64,000 nt of DNA from Streptomyces harbinensis (lineage in GTDB: Bacteria > Actinomycetota > Actinomycetes > Streptomycetales > Streptomycetaceae): contig NZ_FPAB01000005.1 in NCBI RefSeq assembly GCF_900116145.1, positions 434,001 to 498,000 on the forward strand, given 5' to 3'. The notes below the pieces were generated by a model, which worked only from the letters and a program-made list of their open reading frames with translations, was not told the origin of the DNA and did not search any database. Below are positions 15,784 to 23,603 of this stretch, piece by piece. The translations under genes were made by a program, and so were the position numbers. The first letter of the stretch is position 1, and every line of letters begins with the position of its first letter.

Positions 15784-17898
15784 ATGCGTATCCGGCCTGG
15801 ATCACTCATCGGGACCCCAACCCGAGCGAGACCACACGAACCTCACCTGCCCCACCCGCCCCGCAGGTCCCGCAGCACCCGCAAGCTGTGGACCGCCGGA
15901 CTGCTGGCGCTGTCGCTCCCCCTGGGACTGACCGCCACCGCCGCGCAGAGCAGCGCCGCACCCGTCCCGCTCACCGACGGGCCGGGCGCGCTGCGCTTCG
16001 AGGACCAGTTCCTCGAGCTGTACGACACGATCAAGGACCCCGCGAACGGCTACTTCTCGCCGGAGGGGATCCCGTACCACTCCGTGGAGACCCTGATCGT
16101 CGAAGCCCCCGACCACGGACACGAGACGACCTCCGAGGCGTACTCGTATCTGATCTGGCTGGAGGCGCAGTACGGCAAGGTCACCGGCGACTGGGGGCCG
16201 TTCAACGACTCCTGGGAGCTGATGGAGCAGTACATGATCCCGGGCTCCGTCGACCAGCCCACCAACAGCTTCTACAACCCGTCGAGTCCGGCCACCTACG
16301 CGGCCGAGCACCCCGACCCCTCCGCGTACCCGTCCCCGCTGGACCAGGGCGTGTCCGTCGGCCAGGACCCGATCGCGGGCGAGCTGACGTCCACCTACGG
16401 CACCGCCGACATCTACGGCATGCACTGGCTCCAGGACGTCGACAACGTCTACGGCTTCGGCAACAGCCCCGGCAACCCCTGCGGCGGCGGCCCGGACACC
16501 GAGGGACCGTCGTTCATCAACACCTTCCAGCGCGGTTCGCAGGAATCGGTGTGGGAAACCGTGCCCCACCCCTCCTGCGAGGACTTCAGCTACGGCGGGG
16601 ACAACGGCTACCTCGACCTCTTCACCGGTGACCAGGGCTACTCGCAGCAGTGGCGCTACACCAACGCGCCCGACGCCGACGCCCGCGCCGTCCAGGCCGC
16701 CTACTGGGCCAACCAGTGGGCCGCCGAGCAGGGCAACGCCTCCGCCGTGGCCGCCACGGTCGACAAGGCCGCCAAGATGGGCGACTACCTGCGCTACTCG
16801 ATGTACGACAAGTACTTCAAGCGCGCGGGCGACTGCGTCGGCGCCACCTCCTGCCCGGCGGGCAACGGCAAGGACAGCGCCCACTACCTGATGTCCTGGT
16901 ACTACAGCTGGGGCGGCGCGCTCGATCCGAACGCCGGCTGGGCCTACCGCATCGGCAGCAGCCACTCGCACTTCGGCTACCAGAACCCGCTGGCCGCGTA
17001 CGCCCTGAGCACCGACCCCGCGCTGATCCCGGACTCCCCGAGCGCCGGGCAGGACTGGGGCCAGTCACTGGAGCGGATGGTGGAGTTCTACCGCTGGCTC
17101 CAGTCCGCCGAGGGCGGCATCGCGGGCGGCGCCACCAACAGCTGGGAGGGCTCGTACGCCACCCCGCCGGCCGGCACCCCGACCTTCTACGGGCTGTACT
17201 ACGACGAGGCGCCCGTCTACCGCGACCCGCCGTCCAACCAGTGGTTCGGCATGCAGGCGTGGTCGATGCAGCGGATGGCCGAGTACTTCTACGAGTCCGG
17301 TGACGCGCTGGCGGGCGAGGTCCTCGACAAGTGGGTCGACTGGGTCCTGGAGCACGTGACCATCGGCAGCGGCGGGGACTTCAGCATCCCCTCCACCCTG
17401 TCCTGGTCCGGCAGCCCGGACACCTGGAACCCGGCCAACCCGGGCAGCAACTCCGGGCTGCACGTCACGGTCACCGAGTACACCCAGGACGTCGGGGTGA
17501 CCGGTTCGCTGGCCAACGCCCTGTCGTACTACGCCGCCGCCACCGGTGACACGGCCGCGCGGGACACGGCGGCCGGGCTGCTGGACGCGCTGTGGGCCAA
17601 CTCCGACGGCCTCGGCATCGCGGTGCCCGAGGAGCGCGGGGACTTCTCCCGCTTCAACGACCCGGTGTACATCCCGTCGGGCTGGAGCGGTCAGATGCCC
17701 AACGGCGACGTGATCGAGCCGGGTTCCACCTTCGACTCGATCCGGTCCTTCTACCACGACGACCCGGACTGGCCGAAGGTCGAGGCTCATCTGAACGGCG
17801 GGCCCGCCCCGACGTTCGAGTACCACCGCTTCTGGGCGCAGGCGGACATCGCCATCGCCATGGCGACCTACTCCGAACTGTTCGGGGACGGCGCGTAG
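15784..17898 (+). CDS. Secreted GH48 processive cellulase (reducing-end cellobiohydrolase)
   Basis: 704 residues from ATG 15784, preceded by GAGGAGG. The signal peptide has an unusually long n-region (~33 residues, many Arg/Pro/His), then LWTAGLLALSLPLGL and a cleavage site near SSAAP. The mature ~640 residues form one GH48 catalytic domain. The HETTSEAYSY motif near residue 115 holds the proposed catalytic acid Glu, and the NSWEGSYATPP, TFYGLYYDEAPVYRDPPSNQWFG and closing EYHRFWAQADIAIA segments are family-typical. GH48 usually works with GH6 and GH9 enzymes on crystalline cellulose. The protein ends at the catalytic domain, so unlike many Streptomyces GH48 enzymes it lacks CBM2. Confidence 0.95.
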   Translation: MRIRPGSLIGTPTRARPHEPHLPHPPRRSRSTRKLWTAGLLALSLPLGLTATAAQSSAAPVPLTDGPGALRFEDQFLELYDTIKDPANGYFSPEGIPYHSVETLIVEAPDHGHETTSEAYSYLIWLEAQYGKVTGDWGPFNDSWELMEQYMIPGSVDQPTNSFYNPSSPATYAAEHPDPSAYPSPLDQGVSVGQDPIAGELTSTYGTADIYGMHWLQDVDNVYGFGNSPGNPCGGGPDTEGPSFINTFQRGSQESVWETVPHPSCEDFSYGGDNGYLDLFTGDQGYSQQWRYTNAPDADARAVQAAYWANQWAAEQGNASAVAATVDKAAKMGDYLRYSMYDKYFKRAGDCVGATSCPAGNGKDSAHYLMSWYYSWGGALDPNAGWAYRIGSSHSHFGYQNPLAAYALSTDPALIPDSPSAGQDWGQSLERMVEFYRWLQSAEGGIAGGATNSWEGSYATPPAGTPTFYGLYYDEAPVYRDPPSNQWFGMQAWSMQRMAEYFYESGDALAGEVLDKWVDWVLEHVTIGSGGDFSIPSTLSWSGSPDTWNPANPGSNSGLHVTVTEYTQDVGVTGSLANALSYYAAATGDTAARDTAAGLLDALWANSDGLGIAVPEERGDFSRFNDPVYIPSGWSGQMPNGDVIEPGSTFDSIRSFYHDDPDWPKVEAHLNGGPAPTFEYHRFWAQADIAIAMATYSELFGDGA

Positions 17899-17950
17899 CG
17901 GGCAGACTCCCCCCGAACGACCTCACGCACCCACGCACCCACGCCCGGAG

Positions 17951-17980
17951 CCCCGGTCGGCGTTCCTACGCCGGCCGGGG
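17951..17980 (+). terminator. Rho-independent-like terminator after GH48
   Basis: 12-bp stem CCCCGGTCGGCG (17951-17962) / CGCCGGCCGGGG (17969-17980) with one G-U pair and a TTCCTA loop, followed by TTTCC. It lies 52 bp past the GH48 stop. Confidence 0.75.
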
Positions 17981-18044
17981 TTTCCGGCGTGCGGCGGGGC
18001 GGCGGGGCGGCGGGCGGGGCAGGGCGGTCCGGGACGGTGCGGTG

Positions 18045-18995
18045 TCAGGAGCACCACCACAGCCAGCAACTGCCGCCGCCGCTGTCGCCGTTGTCGTCGT
18101 CCTCGCCGCCGCCTCCGCCCGCGCCGTTGTCGTCGCCGCCGCCGTCCTCGGGGGGCGGGGGAGAGGAGTCGTCCTGGCCCGGATCGCTCTCGGTCGGGTC
18201 GGGAGAGGCGCCATCCGTGGGGGTACCGGTATCACTGGGAGGCGGGCTGACCCGTCCGGAACTGGAGGCGTCCGGCGGCGGGGACTCACCGGCGCGCTCC
18301 TCGTCGTCGGCGCCGTCCCGGTCCCCGGCCTCCTCGCCGTCCTCGCCGGTGGCGCCGTCCTCCTCATCCGCGTCCGCGTCGTCCCGGGGCGCGCCGCTCT
18401 CCCCGGCGGTGGCGGAGGCGTCGCCGCCCGAGCCGGCGGCCGGGGCGTCATCGCTGTCCGTACCGTCCTCCCGCTCCTCCTCGCCCTCCGGCGCGGAGGC
18501 GGATTCGGACGCGGCGTCGGTGGTCCGGTCGGCCCCGGCCGGCTGGTCGCGCGGCAGCCGCACCTCGCCCACCTCGGCGACCAGCACACCGACCGCGACG
18601 ATGCCGAGCACGGCGCCGATCGCGTACCGGCGGCCCTTGCGGGGGCGGGAGGCGTGCCGTTTGCCCCGGGCGGCGCGCCGGCCACCCCCGGGGAGGAGCG
18701 CGGCGGGGGAGGAGGCGTCGGAGCCGTCCGCGCCGGAGTCGTCCGTGTCAGAGCCGTCCGCGTCGTACTCCGTACCGTCCTCCGGGGCGGCGCGCCGGGG
18801 CGCGTCCGCTCCCGGCGCTCCGTTTCCGGACGCGCCGGAGCCGGCCGGGCCCGTACGCTCCGGGCCGGCCGGCGCCGGTGAGACGGCGGCCGGGTCCCGG
18901 TGCGCGGGCGTGGGCTGCCAGGAGGTCACTTCGCCACATCCTGGACATGTCAAAGCGCCGTTGAGGTGGCGGCGGCAGGTTATGCAGTAGTCCAC
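18045..18995 (-). CDS. SCO2400-like zinc-ribbon membrane protein with disordered tail
   Basis: 316 residues starting GTG 18995 (MDYCITCRRHLNG). The N-terminus has a CxxC...CxxC zinc-ribbon-like motif (CITC and CPGC within the first 20 residues). A disordered Pro/Ala/Gly region, a basic patch (RRAARGKRHASRPRKGRR) and one membrane helix near residues 126-144 follow. The outer ~170 residues are highly acidic and Ser/Gly-rich, and the protein ends in GSCWLWWCS. I recall this N-terminal layout from a Streptomyces-specific family named after SCO2400, function unknown; treat the name as moderate. A cytoplasmic zinc ribbon with an external acidic tail suggests a signalling or envelope role. It separates two cellulase genes but has no CebR box of its own. 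Confidence 0.7.
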   Translation of the reverse strand: MDYCITCRRHLNGALTCPGCGEVTSWQPTPAHRDPAAVSPAPAGPERTGPAGSGASGNGAPGADAPRRAAPEDGTEYDADGSDTDDSGADGSDASSPAALLPGGGRRAARGKRHASRPRKGRRYAIGAVLGIVAVGVLVAEVGEVRLPRDQPAGADRTTDAASESASAPEGEEEREDGTDSDDAPAAGSGGDASATAGESGAPRDDADADEEDGATGEDGEEAGDRDGADDEERAGESPPPDASSSGRVSPPPSDTGTPTDGASPDPTESDPGQDDSSPPPPEDGGGDDNGAGGGGGEDDDNGDSGGGSCWLWWCS

Positions 18996-19116
18996 GGGTT
19001 TACCCGGATTCGTACGAGGGGGGTCGGCGGTGCGCGAAACACCTTAGCCACGTGGACGTCCGGGGTGGTGCGGGTGGTTCTGGAGTGGTGCCAGGTGGTT
19101 CTTGCTCCATAGCTAG

Positions 19117-19130
19117 TGGGAGCGCTCCCA
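19117..19130. promoter_or_regulatory. CebR operator, distal, upstream of CBM2-GH6
   Basis: TGGGAGCGCTCCCA, perfect, 228 bp upstream of the CBM2-GH6 start. The preceding bases AGCTAG (19111-19116) are identical at the second operator. It could also act on the divergent gene at 18995. Confidence 0.9.
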
Positions 19131-19292
19131 AGACTGTGACCATGACGCGTATGTGTCAAGACCTTTGACGCGAGGTCATGACTGTCCCGTGCTTTCCGTG
19201 CAGTATCTGACCTTCTGGTGACTTCATGGGCACAATTTCTGAACAGACATCTGGCGCACGGGTGGATTGGGCGCTACTTTCCTCCCAGCTAG

Positions 19293-19306
19293 TGGGAGCG
19301 CTTCCA
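19293..19306. promoter_or_regulatory. CebR operator, proximal, upstream of CBM2-GH6
   Basis: TGGGAGCGCTTCCA, one mismatch to the palindrome, 52 bp upstream of the start codon. Together with six preceding bases it repeats the distal site over 16 identical bases. Confidence 0.87.
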
Positions 19307-19358
19307 TGAACGCACCGCACTCGCGGTGCAGGACCTTTCGAGGACGAAGGGAACTGTG

Positions 19359-21131
19359 ATGAGCCGCATCAACCCCCCACTTCCCCGTCGCCGCAGACGC
19401 GGCGCCCTGCTCGCCACCGGGGCGCTGATCGCCACCGCGCTCGGCACCGGCGGAATGCTCCAGGGCACGGCCTCGGCCGCCGCCGTGGAGTGCTCGGTGG
19501 ATTACCGCACCAATGACTGGGGCTCCGGCTTCACCACCGATGTCACCATCACCAACTCCGGTACCACCGCCGTGAACGGGTGGACCCTCACCTACTCCTA
19601 CTCCGGCAACCAGACCCTGGCGGGCGGCTGGAACGGCCAGTGGTCGCAGTCCGGCAGCAACATCACCGTCCGCAACGCCGCGCACAACGCCGGCATCGCC
19701 GCGAACGGCGGCAGTGTCAGCACCGGCGCGCAGTTCACCTACAGCGGCACCAACACCGCGCCCACCAGCTTCGCCGTCAACGGCATCACCTGCGGCGGCG
19801 GCAGCGGCAACCCCGGAGAGCCCGGGGAGCCGGGTGAGCCCGGTAACCCCGGCAACCCGCCCGGCGACCGCGTCGACAACCCGTACGTCGGCGCCGGTGT
19901 CTATGTGAACCCGGAGTGGTCGGCGAACGCCGCCGCCGAGCCCGGCGGCAGCCGGATCGCGGACCAGCCGACCGGTGTGTGGCTGGACCGGACCGCCGCG
20001 ATCGAGGGTTCGGGCCAGGGCGCCGGCCGCACCATGGGCCTGCGCGACCACCTCGACGAAGCCGTCCTCCAGGCGGCCGGGCACGACGCGTTCGTGTTCC
20101 AGGTCGTCGTCTACAACCTGCCGGGACGTGACTGTTCGGCCCTCGCCTCCAACGGTGAGCTGGGCCCGACCGAGATCGACCGCTACAAGTCCGAGTTCAT
20201 CGACCCGATCGCCGAGATCCTGGCCGACCCGGCCTACGCGGACCTGCGGATCGTCACCACTATCGAGATCGACTCACTGCCCAACCTCATCACCAACGTC
20301 TCGCCCCGGCCCACCGCCACCCCTGAGTGCGACGTCATGAAGGCCAACGGCAACTACGTCGAGGGCGTCGCCTACGCGCTCGACCAGCTGGGCGCCATCC
20401 CGAACGTGTACAACTACATCGACGCCGGCCACTACGGCTGGATCGGCTGGGACGACAACTTCACCGCTTCCGCCGAGCTGTTCAAGACGGCGGCCACCAC
20501 CGGCGGCGCCACCGTCGACGACGTGCACGGATTCATCGTCAACACCGCCAACTTCGGCCCCGCCGTCGAGCCCTTCTACTCCATCAATGACTCGATCAAC
20601 GGCACCTCGGTCCGTGAGTCGAAGTGGGTGGACTGGAATCGCTACGTCGACAACCAGGGCTTCGCCCAGGCCTTCCGCACCGAACTGATCAGCCAGGGCT
20701 TCGACCCCGGTATCGGGATGCTGATCGACACCTCCCGCAGCGGCTGGGGCGGCCCCGACCGGCCGACCGCCGCCGGGCCCCGTACCACCGTCGACGCGTT
20801 CGTCGAGGCGAGCCGCGTCGACGGCCGTATCCATCAGGGCAACTGGTGCAACCAGGCCGGCGCCGGCCTGGGCGAGCGCCCGACCACCGCTCCCGCCCCC
20901 GGCATCGACGCCTACGTCTGGATGAAGCCCCCGGGCGAGTCCGACGGCTCCAGCTCGGAGATCCCGAACGACGAGGGCAAGGGCTTCGACCGCATGTGCG
21001 ACCCGACCTACGAGGGCAACCCCCGCAACAACCACAACATGTCCGGCGCCCTGCCGGACGCCCCGGTCTCCGGTCACTGGTTCTCCGCCCAGTTCCAGGA
21101 GCTGATGGCCAACGCCTACCCGCCCCTGTGA
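19359..21131 (+). CDS. Secreted CBM2-GH6 exo-cellobiohydrolase
   Basis: 590 residues from ATG 19359, preceded by GAAGGGA. The signal peptide (PRRRRRGALLATGALIATAL, cleaved near ASA at residue ~44) is followed by a CBM2 cellulose-binding module at about residues 47-147. Its conserved Cys pair is VECSVDY and GITCGGG, with surface aromatics NDWGSG, NGWTLTYSY and GGWNGQWS. A short linker of GEPGEPGEPGNPGNP leads to the GH6 catalytic domain (about 170-590) with the Asp motifs YNLPGRDC and TIEIDSLPN. It attacks crystalline cellulose from non-reducing ends. Two CebR operators lie upstream. Its catalytic domain is a near-duplicate of the enzyme at 13893. Confidence 0.95.
   Translation: MSRINPPLPRRRRRGALLATGALIATALGTGGMLQGTASAAAVECSVDYRTNDWGSGFTTDVTITNSGTTAVNGWTLTYSYSGNQTLAGGWNGQWSQSGSNITVRNAAHNAGIAANGGSVSTGAQFTYSGTNTAPTSFAVNGITCGGGSGNPGEPGEPGEPGNPGNPPGDRVDNPYVGAGVYVNPEWSANAAAEPGGSRIADQPTGVWLDRTAAIEGSGQGAGRTMGLRDHLDEAVLQAAGHDAFVFQVVVYNLPGRDCSALASNGELGPTEIDRYKSEFIDPIAEILADPAYADLRIVTTIEIDSLPNLITNVSPRPTATPECDVMKANGNYVEGVAYALDQLGAIPNVYNYIDAGHYGWIGWDDNFTASAELFKTAATTGGATVDDVHGFIVNTANFGPAVEPFYSINDSINGTSVRESKWVDWNRYVDNQGFAQAFRTELISQGFDPGIGMLIDTSRSGWGGPDRPTAAGPRTTVDAFVEASRVDGRIHQGNWCNQAGAGLGERPTTAPAPGIDAYVWMKPPGESDGSSSEIPNDEGKGFDRMCDPTYEGNPRNNHNMSGALPDAPVSGHWFSAQFQELMANAYPPL
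19869..21131 (+). repeat. Inverted repeat copy B: GH6 catalytic domain
   Basis: Partner of copy A at 13893-15157 in opposite orientation, about 4.7 kb apart. Similarity starts at the VDNPYVGAG codons, just after the linker, and runs to the stop codon. Confidence 0.85.
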
Positions 21132-21239
21132 TGCGGGCCGAACCGCATCGCCTGAACCGCATCGCCTGATCACCACCGGCTGATCACGGTCGCCCGGACG
21201 GCACCCTCCGCGTCCGGGACGTCCGATCACCCACCGTGT

Positions 21240-21273
21240 GCGCCGGGGCCCGTCACCGTACGGACCCCGGCGC
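21240..21273. terminator. Hairpin between CBM2-GH6 and SRAP genes
   Basis: 9-bp perfect stem GCGCCGGGG (21240-21248) / CCCCGGCGC (21265-21273) with a 16-nt loop, then ATTACGCTTGATC. It lies 109 bp after the GH6 stop and 16 bp before the next start. Confidence 0.55.
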
Positions 21274-21288
21274 ATTACGCTTGATCAC

Positions 21289-22143
21289 ATGTGTGGACGG
21301 TACGCGGCCAGCAGAAGCCCGGAGGATCTCGCGTCGATCTTCGACATCGAGCGCTGGGAGCCCACCGAGGCCCTGCCCGCCGACTGGAACGTCGCCCCCA
21401 CCAAAGAGGTGTACGCGGTCCTCGACCGCCCGCTCAAGGGCGCCGGCCCCGAGCCGGTGCGCCAGCTGCGGGTGCTGCGCTGGGGCCTGGTCCCCTCCTG
21501 GGCCAAGTCCCCCGAGTCCGCCGCCAAGATGATCAACGCCCGGTCCGAGACCGTCCACGAGCGGGCCTCCTACCGCCGCGCCTTCGCCGCCCGCCGCTGT
21601 CTGCTGCCGGCCGACGGGTACTACGAATGGGCCACCGGCGACGAGGAACGCACCGAGGAGGTCAAGGGCAAGCGCAAGCGGCCCCGCAAGCAGCCGTACT
21701 TCGTCACCCCCGCCGACGGCTCGGTGATGGCGCTGGCGGGCCTGTACGAGTTCTGGCGCGACGCCACCCTCCCCGAGGACCACCCGCGCGCCTGGTGGGT
21801 CACCTGCACGGTGCTCACCACCGAGGCCGAAGCCACCCCGCTGGCGGACGCCCCGCCCGGCACCCCGCAGTCCGCGGGCCCGGCCGTCGGCGGCGCGGCG
21901 AAGGGCCCGCGCTCCCTCGCGGACATCCACCCCCGGATGCCGCTCATGCTGCTGCCGGACCGCTGGGACGCCTGGCTGGACCCGTCCCGCACCGACCCGG
22001 AGGAGATCCGGGAGCTGCTCACCCCGCCCCCGGCGGGTACCGTCCGTGCCCATCCCGTCACCCGGGACGTCAGCAACGTACGGAACAACGGCCCCGAGCT
22101 GGTCGCGGCCCTGCCCGCGCCCGAGGAGGAGACGCTTTTCTGA
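21289..22143 (+). CDS. SOS response-associated peptidase / abasic-site cross-linker (SRAP, YedK/HMCES family)
   Basis: 284 residues from ATG 21289, so Cys2 becomes the N-terminal catalytic Cys after Met removal (MCGRYA). SRAP motifs are complete: NVAPTKEV (Asn near residue 35), RWGLVPSW, INARSETV, RRCLLPADGYYEW (Glu near residue 111) and the late IHPRMPLML (His near residue 222). Family members form a stable thiazolidine link with abasic sites in single-stranded DNA and shield them during replication. A ~15-residue Lys/Arg-rich insertion (VKGKRKRPRKQP) follows the active-site Glu. There is no Shine-Dalgarno, so it may be leaderless. Confidence 0.93.
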   Translation: MCGRYAASRSPEDLASIFDIERWEPTEALPADWNVAPTKEVYAVLDRPLKGAGPEPVRQLRVLRWGLVPSWAKSPESAAKMINARSETVHERASYRRAFAARRCLLPADGYYEWATGDEERTEEVKGKRKRPRKQPYFVTPADGSVMALAGLYEFWRDATLPEDHPRAWWVTCTVLTTEAEATPLADAPPGTPQSAGPAVGGAAKGPRSLADIHPRMPLMLLPDRWDAWLDPSRTDPEEIRELLTPPPAGTVRAHPVTRDVSNVRNNGPELVAALPAPEEETLF

Positions 22144-22192
22144 GCGACGGGCGGTCGGGGCGGCCCGGCGCGGTCCGGCGCGGCCGGGCCCG

Positions 22193-22218
22193 GGAATGCG
22201 CCACCCGTCCGGTGTGTT
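22193..22218 (+). promoter_or_regulatory. SigR-type promoter upstream of sigR
   Basis: GGAAT (22193-22197), exactly 18 bp, then GTT (22216-22218): an exact match to the thiol-oxidative-stress SigR promoter GGAAT-N18-GTT. It lies 54 bp upstream of the long-form sigR start, as expected for the autoregulated sigRp2 promoter. Confidence 0.88.
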
Positions 22219-22271
22219 GTGCCCTGCGTATGCGCGTACAGCACGCCGACGAGAGAGCGGAGACGTCCCCC

Positions 22272-23108
22272 ATGGGATCCATCAGCTGCCCGACCCGACC
22301 GCAGCGGCCGGCCGCCGCCGAGGTGGACTGGGCGACGCTGGCACTGGCCGCCGACCGGTCCTCCCGACCGGCGGAGGGCACCGTCCGTCGTCTATCCTCC
22401 GAGACGGGCGGACCCGTGCCCGGGTTCGTCGCTTTCCGGGCGGAGGAGGTGGGTCAGGTCACCGGTACGGACGACAACGTGTCGCAGGACGAGACGGTGC
22501 GCGCGACCGAGAGCGAGGCGGAACGCAACGCCCGCTTCGAGCGTGACGCCCTCGGCTTCCTCGACCAGATGTACTCGGCCGCGCTGCGCATGACGCGCAA
22601 CCCCGCCGACGCCGAGGACCTGGTGCAGGAGACCTACGCCAAGGCGTACGGCTCCTTCCACCAGTTCCGCGAGGGCACCAACCTCAAGGCGTGGATGTAC
22701 CGCATCCTCACCAACACCTTCATCAACTCGTACCGCAAGAAGCAGCGCGAGCCGCAGCGCAGCGCCGCCGAGGACATCGAGGACTGGCAGCTGGCGCGCG
22801 CCGAGTCGCACATGTCGACCGGGCTGCGCTCGGCCGAGTCGCAGGCGCTCGACCACCTGCCGGACTCCGATGTGAAGCAGGCGCTCCAGGCGATCCCGGA
22901 GGAATTCCGGATCGCCGTCTATCTCGCGGATGTCGAGGGCTTTGCCTACAAGGAGATCGCCGACATCATGGGGACACCCATCGGTACGGTGATGTCCCGG
23001 CTGCACCGCGGCCGGCGGCAGCTGCGCGACATGCTCAGTGATTACGCCCGTGAGCGTGGCCTGGTCCCGGCCGGCACGGGCGGGGCACAGGAAGGCTCTG
23101 GCTCATGA
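22272..23108 (+). CDS. sigR: ECF sigma factor SigR (long and short forms possible)
   Basis: 278 residues from ATG 22272; a shorter ~219-residue form could start at GTG 22449. ECF sigma region 2 is at about residues 95-165 (DAEDLVQETYAKAYGSFHQF, NLKAWMYRILTNTFINSYRK) and region 4 at about 200-255 (FRIAVYLADVEGFAYKEIA, GTPIGTVMSRLHRGR). In S. coelicolor SigR directs the disulfide-stress regulon (thioredoxins, mycothiol genes) and is made as stable SigR plus an unstable N-terminally extended SigR' from the induced promoter. The extension and an exact SigR promoter are both present here. Coupled to rsrA by ATGA. Confidence 0.95.
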   Translation: MGSISCPTRPQRPAAAEVDWATLALAADRSSRPAEGTVRRLSSETGGPVPGFVAFRAEEVGQVTGTDDNVSQDETVRATESEAERNARFERDALGFLDQMYSAALRMTRNPADAEDLVQETYAKAYGSFHQFREGTNLKAWMYRILTNTFINSYRKKQREPQRSAAEDIEDWQLARAESHMSTGLRSAESQALDHLPDSDVKQALQAIPEEFRIAVYLADVEGFAYKEIADIMGTPIGTVMSRLHRGRRQLRDMLSDYARERGLVPAGTGGAQEGSGS

Positions 23109-23419
23109 GTGGCGACCCGTCGCGTCCCACGGACTGTTCCGAGGTCCTCGGGCATCTCTACGAGTATCTCGACAAGGAGATGCCGGATGTGGACTCCGCG
23201 AAGTTCCAGGAGCACATCGAGGAGTGCCGGCCCTGCCTGGCCGAGTACGGCCTTGAGGAGTCGGTGAAGAAGCTGGTCAAGCGGTGCTGCGGCCACGACG
23301 AGGTACCGGCCGACCTGCGCGCCAAGGTGCTGGACCGGATCGACCTGATCCGGGGCAGCGGCAGCGGGCAGGCGCCGGCCGGTGGCGGCGCGGCTCCGCC
23401 GGCGGCGACGGCCGACTGA
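23105..23419 (+). CDS. rsrA: Zinc-binding redox anti-sigma factor RsrA
   Basis: 104 residues, overlapping the sigR stop by 4 nt. Zinc anti-sigma ligands are C11 (PTDCSEVL), H37, C41 and C44 (HIEECRPC), with the further Cys pair KRCCGHD near residue 61. In the reduced, zinc-bound state it holds SigR; disulfide stress oxidises the Cys set, ejects zinc and frees SigR. The tail is a Gly/Ala/Pro-rich low-complexity extension of about 20 residues, variable in this family. Confidence 0.95.
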   Translation: MSGDPSRPTDCSEVLGHLYEYLDKEMPDVDSAKFQEHIEECRPCLAEYGLEESVKKLVKRCCGHDEVPADLRAKVLDRIDLIRGSGSGQAPAGGGAAPPAATAD

Positions 23420-23465
23420 GCGGGTACTGAACTGAGCGGGCGCACGCCCGGCCGGGGCTGCTCCG

Positions 23466-23492
23466 CTTTCACTTCCTTCACCCTACTTTCAC
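23466..23492. promoter_or_regulatory. Three TTCAC direct repeats upstream of the HD-GYP gene
   Basis: TTCAC begins at 23468, 23477 and 23488 within CTTTCAC, CCTTCAC and CTTTCAC, offsets 9 and 11 bp, about 112-138 bp before the HD-GYP start. Streptomyces PhoP boxes are 11-bp direct repeats with a TTCAC core, so this is a weak PHO-box candidate; the units match only the core. Confidence 0.3.
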
Positions 23493-23603
23493 TCGATCGG
23501 GTGAGTATGGCGGCGTTCTGCCAGGACTGACCCGCAAACTCCCCCCGCGTCCACCGGCTCGCGCTCTATCCTCCCCGGGACACCCAGGGGAGGAGGAACC
23601 ACC

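Noticed and set aside
15318..15809. N-terminal extension of the minus-strand GH6
   Set aside because: The frame is open to 15809, but it would run through both CebR boxes; ATG 15317 has a strong ribosome binding site and begins a signal peptide.
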